From positions 90,326,968 to 90,390,967 of the forward strand of contig NC_064830.1 in assembly GCF_024166365.1 (NCBI RefSeq): 64,000 nucleotides of DNA, given 5' to 3'. The position numbers were made by a program, and so were the translations under genes. Shown here piece by piece: positions 12,326 through 28,144 of this stretch. Numbering within the stretch: position 1 is the first letter of the stretch; each line of letters opens with the position of its first letter. The notes beneath the pieces are model-generated. The model worked only from the letters and a program-made list of their open reading frames with translations. It did not search any database and had not been told where the DNA came from. Source of the DNA: Elephas maximus indicus. Taxonomy: Eukaryota; Chordata; Mammalia; Proboscidea; Elephantidae.

Positions 12326-13734
12326 GCTGCTCCAGGCCACTCTGCCACCAGCGTTCTTGTTTTGAGAGGCCACTGGGTCTCCCTGACTCCACCTCTGATC
12401 CGCCCCCAGTTGGCTAGGAGTCAGGTGTCATCACTTTTCCTGGGATGGGAGTCAGCAGCTTCTAGCCCTGGGCTGGTCACCAACCCTCTCTGGGCCACAG
12501 TCATGGAGCCAGACTGCCTGGGTTCAAATCCCAGCTCCCCCACTTACTACTTGCGTGATCTTGTCTGTGGCTTGTCTGAAAAGCTCAGTTGTAGAATGTA
12601 AAAACACTTAGAATAGAACCTGGCATAAAGGACACTTGCTTCCAGAAGAGTAACTGTCATCTTGGACTAACTGTGAAGGGGACAGTGGGCAGGCCCTCCC
12701 AGTTCTCACTTTTCCTTTTACCTTCCTTGTCTCTCTCCCAGGCTCAGGTGCTTCCCACACCTTCTCCCCATCTGTGTGACAGAGGTCTTGTGTGGGGCTG
12801 GGTGCCGGAGGCTGGGCTCTCTGCTACTTGTTGGGTATGAGACTTTGTAAAGTCCTGACACCTCTCTGAGCCTGCCTCCTCCCTGGGAAAGTTACAGCGG
12901 TGCCCACCTTTCCCACAGGTGCTGGAAGAAATCTCAGTCAGGAGGGAAGAACACTCAGGACGCATCCTTTTTACCTGACTCCTAACTCAGGCCTGCCCAG
13001 ACTGTTCAGGAACCCTGACCCAACACAGAGGCAGCTGTGGATAGAGTTAACAGGTGCTGGAATGAGATGGCTCAGGTGGATTCAAATCCTGAGGGCATCA
13101 TAAACCCCCATCCCCAGCACTAGCTGTGTGGTCTCAGGCAAGTTACTTAGCCTCTCTGTACCTCAGTTTCCTCATGCAGGAAGGGGATAACAACAGTACT
13201 TTATACAATTGCTATAAGGATTAAATGAGTCAATACATGTCAAATTCTTAAACATGCCTGGCATGTGGGTAAATGCTCAATACATATTAGGAAAAATAAA
13301 AATGCTTATAACCTGGCCCTAGCCCTCCAGAGCTACCAACACTGGCCTGGGCTGGTAGATAAGGCAGCTGGAGGGGTTAATGTTAGACTATGGGAAGAAC
13401 CTTCCAGCAAGCATGCACAGAACCAGAAGGGCAGCTTGCCTTCGCAGGTGTGTGCCTGGCCCTCCCAGGAGATGAGGCCTGGCTCCTGTAGGGAGTAGGG
13501 ACAAGCTATAAACTTGTTTCCTGGGGGTGGGGGCCAACTGTGCCCCAGGTCTTGCTGACTCTGCACGCTAGTGATGGGACTAAACACCCTTTCCAGGCAG
13601 GCCCTCTTCTCTCCCTCTGACTCATATCCATCCCAGCCCCAGAAAAGGTAAGACTGGGGGAGGCCCAACACTGAGGACCCTGACAGACAGATGGCACCCA
13701 CATGGGTCAGACTTGGCCAACTTATTCAAGAAAT
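12326..13734. other. PRSS53-VKORC1 intergenic region with MIR copies
   Basis: This stretch lies between the PRSS53 start codon and the VKORC1 3' end. It holds two plus-strand MIR-like pieces, about 12500-12640 and 13055-13300. The remainder is unique sequence in which I see no reading frame with splice support. The PRSS53 promoter should lie just above 12325, but no clear core element was found. Confidence 0.55.
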
Positions 13735-13740
13735 TTTATT
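13735..13740 (-). terminator. VKORC1 poly(A) signal
   Basis: AATAAA on the minus strand, about 235 bases past the VKORC1 stop codon, is in the right place for its 3' end. Confidence 0.75.
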
Positions 13741-13974
13741 GCTCAGAACCTCCCCTCCCTGGGCAATGGTGGAACTTTGGAAACTAGCCCCGGAGGAGAG
13801 GGCTAGAAGCACTAAGGCGGAGGAAGAAGGATGGCACATTTGGTCCATTGTCCTGTGTGGAGATATGGTGGGGGCAGGTTGTAGGGCTTTCTAGGGACCC
13901 AGATATGGCCTTTGTGGGCAAGGTTCACGGGCCAAAGCACAGCAGGTGAGTTCAGTCTGGCCTCAAGTCGGGGT

Positions 13975-15714
<1,740 letters not shown>

Positions 15715-15899
15715 GTTTTCAGATCCAGCGCTAGGAGCCTGCCCAAGATAACGCGCCACGGGGCAGGGGCGGGGCAGAATATGGCCACGTCCCCTCCCGC
15801 CTCTCTGACTGGGCGATTGGCCGACCTGCTCCCGCACTCCCTGATCCAATTGGTTATTCCTGGGACTCGATAGCTGCGAGGGAGCGTTAAGAAAACAAC

Positions 15900-15990
15900 G
15901 AGGAATGCTGGGACTGGTAAAGCCGATTAAGAAATGTGGGTAGTCCTAGACAAAGCGGCCTGCCAAGCCCGATGGGAGTTGTAGTCGGAA
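15900..15990. promoter_or_regulatory. ZNF143/Staf-like motif halves upstream of VKORC1
   Basis: GGGAGTTGTAGT at 15974-15985 is the reverse of ACTACAACTCCC, the left half of the known ZNF143 site. GGAATGCTGGGA near 15902 resembles its right half. The two are separated, so neither is a full consensus. Confidence 0.35.
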
Positions 15991-16025
15991 CAGCTGCAAG
16001 GCATCAAGGGGAATGGAGTCTCTGT

Positions 16026-16213
16026 CGCCAAACCAAAAAAAAAAAAAAAAAAAGAACCAAAGCGTAGCTGTAAGTCGATTCCGAGTCATAGAGACCCTAT
16101 AGGACAGAGTAGAGCTGCCCCATGGAGTTGCCAATGACTGGCTGGCGGATTTGAAGTGCCGACCTTTTGGTTCGCAGCCGAGCTCCTAAGCACCGCGCCA
16201 TCAGGGCTCCTCT
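16026..16213 (-). mobile_element. AfroSINE
   Basis: A poly-A run (minus-strand tail) is followed by the characteristic body 'gaccctataggacagagtag' and ends at the tRNA-like head 'gccatcagggctcc'. This is the typical Afrotherian tRNA-derived SINE. Confidence 0.85.
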
Positions 16214-16264
16214 CTGTCTCCAGAGTTGTTAAAATTACATGAACATGGCGAACAGGGGTTGCGA

Positions 16265-16441
16265 GGGACCTGGTGGCGCAGTGATTAAGAGCTACATCGT
16301 GCAAGGGTTGCTAACCAAAAGGTCGGCACTTCAAATCCACCAGCCGCTCCTTGGAAACTCATGGAGCAGTTCTACTGTGCCCCATAGGGTCACTATGAGT
16401 CAGAATCTACTCGACGGCGACGGGTTTTTTTTTTTTTTTTA
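16265..16441 (+). mobile_element. AfroSINE with A/T-rich tail
   Basis: Starts with the tRNA-like head 'cctggtggcgcagtgattaa', has a B-box-like 'ttcaaatccacc' and ends 'actcgacggcgacggg' plus a T run. It is almost full length and faces the copy immediately to its left. Confidence 0.85.
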
Positions 16442-16499
16442 CACGGTTGCTGAGTCGGAACGACTCCGCGGGAATGAGTTTTTTAAGGGGTAGCAGTAC

Positions 16500-16755
16500 A
16501 ACGACAACAGGATGCAAACGATTAAACACTGGGCTTCTAAGTAGTTGCGATCCATCCAGAGGCGTCTCAGAAGAAAGGCCTGGTGGGTCAGTTTATGGCG
16601 TGCAGTTCTACTCTGAAACACGTGGGGTCGCCATAACAATATGTAGCACGTTTGTGGTGGCCCGTTTAAAGCATTGGAACAGCCAGGACCTAGAGACCAG
16701 TGGATCAGGGAATCCAGCAAATACTGCAGTACAACCCAGGAACCAAGCATTTTGC
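16500..16755 (+). mobile_element. AfroSINE-like / RTE-tailed element
   Basis: A diverged longer variant with 'gaagaaaggcctggtgg' in the middle and 'cacgtggggtcgccataac' near its end. The body resembles RTE-derived SINE variants of Afrotheria. Boundaries are approximate. Confidence 0.5.
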
Positions 16756-17064
16756 TGAAATTAATACTTCAGACACCATTCGGACTATAGTCTCCTATCT
16801 TCCCAGCTTGCTCAGTCATTCCCTTCTGCTTTATTAGGATCCCCAGCTTTGAGTTTACTGCTTCCTCCCAATCCCTCTACCAGTGCCTCCAACCTGTCCC
16901 TCCCTCCCTCCTTTAAATTCCCAGTTCTATCACCTCAGCCATTGTAAACTCCCTTTGTTGCTCTGTCTTGTGGCACCCGCCTGGCAAAACTTGAGCCCTG
17001 GATCAACCCAACAGTCCCCTCTCCAAACCTTCTGTGGACTAGCTGAACTCTCCCCTTCACAGAC

Positions 17065-17690
17065 ACCCCCACCTGTGATGATTAAGATTGTTTGTCACCT
17101 TGGCTGGGCCATGATTCTTAAGGTTTATATGTGATCACTCCCATGATGAGATCTGCTGTGAGTAGCCAATCAGTTGAAAGGGAGTTTCCTTGGGGTTGTA
17201 GCCTGCATCCCAATATAAGCAGACATTCTGGCTTTTTGCTCGTTCCGGATCCTGCAGATGCCTCCTGTTTGTCTGACCTCTGTTTGTTGGGACTCGAACT
17301 ATCAAATTATTGGCCAATCTTTCTACCTGTGGATCTTCACAGCCTGTGAGCAGAGCCCTGCTTGCCGACCTGCTGGTCTTGGGTTTGCCAGCCCCTGCAG
17401 CTACGTGAATCAGAAGAAGCCTTGCGGTCTTGCCTGCCAATCTTGGGAATCATGGATATTCACAGCCTGTGAGCAAAAAGAGCTCTGCTCTCCAACCTGC
17501 TGATCGTGGATTTGCCAGCCCCTGCAGCTGTATGAATCTGCATTTGTGGATAAGCCTCTATCCTAATCCACAAACTTGGGACGTTCCAGCCTCTACAATC
17601 AAGTGAGCCATTTCTTCGATATAAATATCTCTATATATATATTTATATGCTTTACTGGTTTTGCTTCTCTAGAGAGCCCAGCCTAAGACA
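17065..17690 (+). mobile_element. Old LTR-like interspersed repeat, family uncertain
   Basis: The sequence is one I recognise as recurring in elephant DNA, ending in a 'ttgcttctctagagagccc' type terminus after an AT-rich stretch. Such ends resemble old mammalian LTR-type repeats. I see no coding part and treat it as a fossil. The family name is unsure. Confidence 0.4.
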
Positions 17691-18089
17691 CCATCTATTA
17701 CTTGCTGCTTACTTTCATTTTAGAAATGGCGACAAATCTCCCTTCACTTGGAGTTCCTCCACTAGCTCTGACCCTACTATGCCTGTCCTCCCCTTCATAG
17801 TCAAGTTTGTGATATTTACACTCCCTGTTTCCAGTTGCTCACTTCTCCTTGCTCAGCTTGGCACATACATTATAAGCTAGCTTCTGCCCCTAACACAAGT
17901 CCTGGGGTCACTAGGGCACTAAATCCACTGTATATTTTTCAGTTCTTATCTTGATTGGCCTCAAAACAGTATTATTCACTGTTGAGCACTCCCTCCTAGA
18001 AACTCTTTCTCTGGCTTCTGTGATATCTCACTCTCCTGCTGGCCTTTCTCTCTCTCTGGCTGCTCCTCCTAAGGTCTAGTCTTCTTCCA

Positions 18090-18410
18090 GAGAAGATGTG
18101 GTAGACAAAGTAGTAGCACCAGAAAGTTGTCCACGTCCTAATCCTGGGAACCTGTGAATATGTTAGGTTACATAGCAAAAAGGAATTAAAGATGCCGGTG
18201 GGTTTAAGGTTGCTAATCAACTGACTTTAAAATAGGGAGATTATCCTGGATTATCTGTCATCACAAGGGTCCTTAAAAGTAAAAGAGGAAGCATAAGAGA
18301 GTTGGAGGGAGATTACTCTATAGAAGAAAAGCACAGAGAGATGCAAGTTTGCTGGCTTTGAAGACAGAGGAAGGAGGCCATGAGCTAAGGAATGTGAAAG
18401 GCCCCGCATG
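18090..18410 (+). mobile_element. MLT1-type LTR (ERVL-MaLR), ancient
   Basis: Resembles the MLT1 LTR: 'tgtccacgtcctaatcctgg', then 'gggagattatcctggatta', then the 'gaggaaggaggccatgagc' block. It is a lone, strongly diverged LTR with no internal region, shared by placental mammals. Confidence 0.7.
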
Positions 18411-18717
18411 CCCTCACTTCCCATAATCTGTACAGAAGGGGTTCACTTCTTTCCACTCTCCTGATCCAAGCCATCATCACGTCTTACCTAGATACCTGCA
18501 GCAGTTTCCCCACTGGCCTCCCAAATATAATTGCCCTTAACCCAAGATCATTCTCCACACAACAGTCAGACTGAGACTTAAAAAAATAAGGATGTGAAAA
18601 GGATAGCAAGAATGGTTGCACGACTGAAGAATGTAATCAATGTCTCTGAATTTACACATAGAAATGGTTGAGACACATATTTTCTTATGTGTATTTTCAC
18701 CATAATAATAATAATAA

Positions 18718-18868
18718 AAAAACAAGCAAACCAAACCCATTGCTGTCAAATTGATTCGGACTCCTAGCAATCCTGTAGGACAGAGTAGAGCTGCCCCACA
18801 TGTTTCCAAGGAGTGCCTGGTGGATTCAAATTGCTGACCTTTTGGTTAGCAGCCACCAGGGTTTCCAA
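18718..18868 (-). mobile_element. AfroSINE, shortened
   Basis: Minus-strand copy starting with an A-rich tail and containing 'gtaggacagagtagagctg'. The tRNA-like head is incomplete compared with neighbouring copies. Confidence 0.8.
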
Positions 18869-18889
18869 AAAAAGTAAAGAAATAAACAA

Positions 18890-19625
18890 GCATCTAGCTT
18901 TTTCATTCTCTGACTTAAAAAGCATCCCATTTCAATAGCTCTTAGAATAAAGCTCAGTATTTCCGTCGCTTATTTAGCAAATGTATTTAAGCAGGTCTTA
19001 TGTGCCAGGTATTATGTTAGGGGCTTGGGACAAATCAATAACACAGCCAGATATTCGTGCTCTGGTCTTACATTTTAGAAAAGGATAAAAAAAATAAGCA
19101 ATTAATGTAATACATATGTACATAGTATGTTTTTGGTGATAAGTATTGTGGATAAAGTAAAAAGTAGACCCAAGTAGGGGGAACAGAGGCAATTTGCAGT
19201 TTTAAATAGGATGGCCAGGTAACATTTGAAGAGAAAAAGCTTGAAGAAAGTGAGGGAACAAGCTGTGTGGATAAGGGTGCTCCAGCACAGGAAACAGACA
19301 ATGAGAAGCCCTGAGATGGAATGGGCCTGGTATGTTCAGGAAACGGCAGGGAGGCCAGTATGGCTGGAGCAGAGTGAGTGAGGGGGAAGAGTAGAAGGTG
19401 AGAATGGAGAGGAAAGGGGAGACAAGTCTTTCCGGGCTTCAGTTTCCTCATCTGGAAATGAAGATAATAATAATACCTTCCTCACAGGGTTATTATTTTT
19501 TTACCTCACAGGGTTATTATGAAGGTGGAAGTAATATATAATAAAGCGCTTAGAAGAGTGCCTGACCCGTGGTAAGCTCTAATATGAGTATTAGCTATTA
19601 TTAAAATCACCATTACGACTATTAT
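18890..19625. repeat. Ancient unassigned repeat plus MIR
   Basis: The stretch 18960-19420 carries text ('tatgtgccaggtattatg', 'ggccagtatggctggagc') that recurs in many mammalian genomes and again in this window near 34.6 and 44.7 kb. I cannot name the family. 19430-19625 is a plus-strand MIR-like piece. Confidence 0.45.
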
Positions 19626-20214
19626 TTGAGCGAGCATCTCAGCCTGAGCTCACAGAGGTGCATATTCAGCCACAGCCGCTGGGGAGCAGCAGCGAGTTCG
19701 GTCTGAGCTCTAGCCAAGCTCTCAGGGTCAGATGAGGTGAGCCACTTCCCAGACTTCCCGCCTCTGTGGCAGGTCCAGTCCACACCACAGCCACGTGAGC
19801 ACCCAGTCTTGGCGTAGACCAAGCACTCCGAGTCCTTAGCATCTCTGCACATGCCGTTCCTGCCTGCCAGCACCATACTTCTTTCCTTCTTCCGGGGCTC
19901 AAGCCCTGCCTGGAGGGAGAGGGGATCCGAGTGTCCTCCTGGATCCATTCTCCAGTCTTTGTTGTTGAAAAAGGGGTGGAAAGGTGGTGAGGGTGGGAGG
20001 CGAAGAAAAAAACGCAGAGAGTCAGGAAGCCCCTTCCTCATGGTCTATGCAGACCTTCCCCAAATTCCTCAGGTGGGCCAGCGATGGTGAATGGTTCCAC
20101 CTCTGCTGAAGTCTGAAGATGTCACCTACTTCACTTAACACTTTTTTAATTAAAAAAATTTCAAATATTTAGAAAACACACAAACATTGTAAAGAAAAAT
20201 TCAAACTATATATA

Positions 20215-20800
20215 TATTGTTGTCTTTTGCAAGCAGATTACCAGACCTGTATTCAGATGCAACTCTGGGTGGGTTTGAACTGCCAACCTTTCAGCTAGTA
20301 ATCGAGCTCTTTAACTGTTTGTGCCACCTGGGGAATATATATATATATATAAACATTGCTGTCGAGTCAATTCTGACTCATAGCGACCCTATAGGACAGA
20401 GTAGAACTGCTGCATAGAGTTTCCAAGGAGTGCCTGGTGGATTTGAACTGCCAATTTTTTTTAGCAGCCGTAGCACTTCACCACTATGCCACCAGGGTTT
20501 CCATATATGTAGTATAATATAATGCAATGCAATATGCATCCCAACCAACCCATTGCCATGGAGTCAATCCCGACTCAGAGTGACCCTACAGAACAGAGTA
20601 GAACTGCCCCATAGGGTTTCCAAGGAGCTCCTGGTGGATTTGAAAGGCCGACTTTTTGGTTAGCAGCCGAGCTCTTAACCACCACACCACCAGGGTTTAT
20701 ATATATTTAAAACCAAACCAAATTAGTTGCTGTTGAGTCAATTCTGTGTCAGAGTAGAACTGTGCTTCATAGTTTTCAATAGCTGATTTTTGGGGAAGTA
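20215..20800 (-). mobile_element. Cluster of four AfroSINE copies
   Basis: Four minus-strand copies lie end to end: about 20215-20335 (diverged), 20350-20500, 20540-20697 and 20709-20800 (partial). Short AT stretches separate them. Two end at a recognisable 'ccaccagggttt' head. Confidence 0.8.
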
Positions 20801-20859
20801 GATTTTCAGGCCATTCCTGGTGGACCCAGGGAGCTATAGATGATAGATAGACAATCTTC

Positions 20860-21385
20860 CATCACCTCCTGCCTGGACAAAGCAATTGTCTTCTCACTGG
20901 TCTCTGTGGCTTTGGTCTCACAGATCCCAGTCAACAGCCAGAGAGTTCTGTCTTAGGAACAGATCTGACTAGTTAAAACCTTTCAGTGGCTCCTTACTCC
21001 TCAGAACAAATGCAGACTCCCTGCCGTGGGTAATAGAGCCCTTCATGCTCTGGCTCTGATCCCCCCATTCAGCCCCTGTCCTTCTGAGACTCTAAACTCC
21101 AGCCAGTCTTCAGGTAGTCCAGGCTATTCTCTATTCTGCCACACCTCCTCCTCTCCCCCAGCTCCCTTGCCTGGGTAAATCCTACTCAAGCTGTGCTTCT
21201 ACAGATGTCCCAGTTCCAATGTGCTCTCATTACACTTGATCACACCAAAGCTACCTACCTGTCTTCAAGTCAGTCTTCCTCTTCAGGGCGCGGAAGGATT
21301 TATTTATTTGGTTCACTATCCAATTTCCTCCCCTGGCACAGAAAAGGCCCCCCATCAGTGTTTGTTGCAGGCTGAATGAATAAAA
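20860..21385 (+). mobile_element. L2 LINE 3' region
   Basis: Matches the recurrent L2 text, including 'cagtggctccttactcctcag' and the 'tttgttgcaggctgaatgaa' end. Diverged beyond any coding content. Confidence 0.6.
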
Positions 21386-21389
21386 ATAA

Positions 21390-21760
21390 TACCAAACATT
21401 TATACGGTGTTAATTCCTAGGCGCTTAACATCTATCAAACCAAAACCAAACCCATTGTTGTCAAGTCGATTCCGACTTAGAGCAACCCTGTAGGACAGAG
21501 TAGAACTGCCCCATAGACTTTCCAAGGAGTGCCTGGTGGATTTGAACTGCCAACCTCTTGGTTAGCAGCCGTAGCATTTAACCGCTACACCACCAGGTTT
21601 TCCTTAATATATATAAATTCATATAATTCACACAACAACCCCGAGGTTGATACATCTTCATTTTACAGAAATTAAAATGTGGAGGACTTAACTAATTTCC
21701 CTCAGGTACTAAGTGGCCCAGCTGGGGTTTGTACCAGGTAGTTCGTTTTCCCATAAATGA
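21390..21760 (-). mobile_element. MIR split by an AfroSINE insertion
   Basis: A reverse-strand MIR begins about 21390 and resumes at about 21604 ('attcacacaacaacccc...'). Between them, 21437-21603, sits a nearly complete minus-strand AfroSINE. Confidence 0.7.
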
Positions 21761-21959
21761 ATCTATAAGCAAAAGGATAAGGATCCCAGGTAGGGCTTGA
21801 TCTGTGTGCTTTGCATCTAAGGGTTTTCCTGCCCTCTTTTTTTCCAATTTGCTCCCGGGGAGTTCATTTTATAGATTAGGAGAGAAAGGCTGAGAGAGAC
21901 CACAGATAACTCCAGGCGTCCTGTGCAAGAAGCCGTGGTATTTATCTGGGGGCCCGGGA

Positions 21960-22260
21960 TTAGGGCTGGAGCCAGGGTCGCGAGTCCTCCGCACCAAACT
22001 ACAACTCCCAGAAAGCATCGGGCGCTCCCTATCCGCGCGACGTAACGGCGGCTGAGGGCGCAGGCGGCTGCACCCGCCGGGCCAGTCGACTGTTCCGGAG
22101 GTTTAGCTCGGACCCTAGCCCTGGCTCTGGCCCCGCGGTAAGTGGAACAGCCCGCGCATACCCGGCCACCGAGATTCCGCACTGCGCAGCTGCCGCCTCC
22201 GCTTTTGGGCGGGAGTGCCGGAGTGCGCGCGGATGGGGGGGTGGGTTTGGCATCTACCAT
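21960..22260 (+). promoter_or_regulatory. BCKDK CpG promoter with ZNF143-like site
   Basis: CpG-rich sequence with ACTACAACTCCCAG followed by AAAGCAT at 21998-22018, close to the ZNF143 consensus. It lies about 100 bases above a likely first non-coding exon whose donor is GCG|GTAAGT at 22137/22138. No TATA box is seen. Confidence 0.55.
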
Positions 22261-22720
22261 ATGGGGGGACCTGGGTCTAACTAAGGGGCCCCGCGAAGAG
22301 GGAACCCAGAGAAGGACTCCTGGGCCGCAGCCTTGACGCAGCCGGCCCTCGGACGCACAGTGCTCTGTGCAGCATGTACGCAGGCCAGGCCGCCTGGCTT
22401 GGGTCTGAAGGTGCTGGGTAGGGGTCAGCCCCGCCCCCTGAACGAGGGCCCCTAGGACCAGAGGGAGTGGGGCGAGGTTTTCGGGCTGCATGGGCCTGAG
22501 GATCCGTTCCTCCCCGCAGACTCCTGCCAGATAGATCCTCAGGTTGAAGAATAGCATCTCTGAAAAGCAAGGTTGTCCGGGCTTGCCTGTGTGTTACAGA
22601 ATGTAGTTCAAACGGTAGGCAGAGATCGCCCAGGTCTGAGGGACCAGTGCTCATGTGGAGAGGTGGTGTGGGTCGTCTGGACTGGGATCCTTACAAGTCC
22701 CTCTTCCCCCGCCCCGGTAG

Positions 22721-22780
22721 ATGGGAGCTGCTCCCGGGGGGCTGAGCTGGTCAGCATCCTCGACCGGCCGTCACTCCTGA
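22721..22780 (+). CDS. Upstream ORF in BCKDK leader (19 codons)
   Basis: An ATG occurs directly after an AG acceptor at 22719-22720 and runs 19 codons to a TGA, ending 113 bases before the main BCKDK start. If this exon is used, the uORF would be in the mRNA leader. Nothing shows that it is translated. Confidence 0.35.
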   Translation: MGAAPGGLSWSASSTGRHS

Positions 22781-22893
22781 AGTCAGAGAGGAGCCCTCGC
22801 CAGCCCCCCTACCCATTGCCCCGTTTTGGGGTCGCCTCCATCTGTCCGGTCCTCAGCCCTAGTGGCCACCCAGGTCGACAAAGGATCAAGACA

Positions 22894-26037
<3,144 letters not shown>

Positions 26038-26305
26038 CCCAAGTCCTTGGCCTGCTTGCCTGCCCAGCCTGGGCCACGTTCCCTGCCAAGACCTTCCAGG
26101 TTAGGCAGGGTCCCAACCTGTTCCACTTGCTGCTGCATCTTGGGTCTTAGATCCCTAGACAGATGGACTTATGTGGAGCTGGGTACCCCCATCCTCCCTG
26201 CCTCCAGGCCTTCGAAAGGGGAAATGGGGACCCATGAGGCCTCCAGCACCAGCTCCATCATTCTTGTTCCTGGGGGACCTCCCCCACTTGGACCTGCTGT
26301 TTATT

Positions 26306-26311
26306 ATTAAA
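26306..26311 (+). terminator. BCKDK poly(A) signal (ATTAAA)
   Basis: The ATTAAA variant lies 269 bases past the stop codon and is followed by a T/G-rich stretch ('gggccctgtgtgtgggg'). This is the expected place for the 3' end. Confidence 0.65.
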
Positions 26312-26329
26312 GTTCACATTTTGAATGCC

Positions 26330-28140
26330 CTCTTGGGCCCTGTGTGTGGGGAAGGCAGGTGAGCTTTTGCTTTTGCCCCTGTTCAGAGTCCTTGATTCTT
26401 GAGTTTAAATGGTTCATGTCTCAGTCTCTCTGTCCCAGCAGCCCAGGAGTAAAAGTGGGTTCAAGTCTCTCGCACATTTGATTTGGTGGGAGTGAGAGTG
26501 ACTTTGACAGCTTGTGCGAAGACCTTTTATTTAGTACACGTTTATGGATCCCAGACAATATCGAAGGCCCAGGCTGGCCTAGCTCTAGGCCTCAGTTCTG
26601 ACTCTTTCCTGCCAGTCACGATTTCTGGAGGTGAAACTTACCAGACTGGGCAACTTTCTGAGCCACCTGATTCCTGAGCCTGAGTAAGGTTAAAAATACT
26701 GCCCGCCAGCTGTGTCTGCTGCCACCAAGGAAAGGAACACACAAGGTTGTTTTCTGGCAGGCCCCAGCAAGGACTGGGTGCCCTACCAGAGAAAGGTGGG
26801 GCTCTGGTAGGAGGCCAGGGTGTTGGGCAAAAGAAAAGGGCCCAAGACAGCAAGTAGGCTCAAGGTTATGCTTGAAGCAGAACTTCCCAGGGGGGTCTCA
26901 GATGGGAACCCCTTGCTCATCTTGCCAGGAAAGGAGAAGAAAGGCCCTCTGGGCGTGTCTGGTGGGATTAAGCAAACGTCTTACTCTGTCTCTGCCTTCA
27001 CATCTCTGAGCTCTGACAGCTAACTTCCTGAGGCTGGCTCTAGATCTACCCCATTTCCTACCCTTCAGGGTGATGGCTGGTAGAGGAGACAGGAAATTGT
27101 ATCTGGAGGTCAAATGGCAGGTGGTGGGAAATGATTTGCTGGGCTGCAAAACTTCTGTCTGCAGGGCAGGGTGGTGAAGCTGGAGAAACAGGCAGCAGCC
27201 AGAGGGTGTAGGGCTTTGAATGTGCAGCCTAGAAGCTTGGGTTTTGTTCTGAAGGCAGTGAGGATCCATGGACAGGTTTTAGGCTAAGAAGGGATGTCTC
27301 TGGTTGGATTCCCTAGAAGTAGACCCTGAGAGGACTTGTGTCCAAGTGATCTGTTAAGAACATGCTCCCAGGAAAGACCCAGAGGGAGTAGGGGAAGCAG
27401 GAGAGGGGAGGGGAGGAAGTCGAGCAGGGATAAGATCTCCGACAACAGTCCAGAGCCAGTAAGTTATGCCTCAGAGTTGGAGGTAAGAGAACTAACTAAG
27501 CTCACCAGCACTGATTCACTCTTCCACTTGACAATCATTCCTTAATGGCTATGCTGGGAAGTGGGAGTGGGTATGTACTTAAATTCCCGGGTTGAAATCT
27601 TACCTTTTCAGCATTTCCAGGCAAAACAGCTCTATTAGCTCGAAGGCAACTCACCAAAGAGCCCCAGGTGCTGGCCTTAGAAAGTACAAGTCAAAGAGAA
27701 TTGAGGCACACAAAGAAAAGGGATCCTGGGGATCTGGGCAGAACACCTGCATAGTCCTAGGAGGAACTATCTGATTTGCATGTTAGAAGAATCACTGGTG
27801 GCTGGTGGATTGAAGAATGAGGAGGCTGATGCAGTGACCTTGGTCAGGGGTTTGTAAGGCCTAGGCTAATCCTTAACTAGAAAGGATAGCATCGGTAACT
27901 GAATGTGTCCAGTTAAGTCAAAAATGAGGCACCAGTACCCTGGCTGGGTAAAATAACAATCTTGCAGATAGGAGAGGGGTGGGGAGAGTCAATAGAATTT
28001 TAACTTTTTTCTTGCCTGTTTTTTGGTTCTTTTTTATGCTGCCAGACACCTGGCATTCATCAGCCCCCAGAGTCCTCCATTTCCCACGAGCCAAATTATC
28101 AGCACTTCCCACCGCCATCCCCCACAGATACCCAGCTGAT
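26330..28140. other. BCKDK-KAT8 intergenic, no gene seen
   Basis: Mostly unique or very old sequence. The part near 26930-27280 ('gggtgtagggctttgaatg', 'agaagcttgggttttgttc') resembles the same unnamed ancient repeat seen near 19 and 34.6 kb. No splice-supported reading frame was found. Confidence 0.5.
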
Positions 28141-28144
28141 ATAT

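Noticed and set aside
16265-16340. tRNA-gene-like A and B boxes
   Set aside because: These are the tRNA-derived heads of AfroSINEs, repeated across the window, and they cannot fold as a full tRNA.
21817-22557. 246-codon minus-strand reading frame over the BCKDK promoter
   Set aside because: It owes its length to CpG-rich sequence with few stops, has no domain and no splice context, and overlaps a promoter island. Treated as chance.
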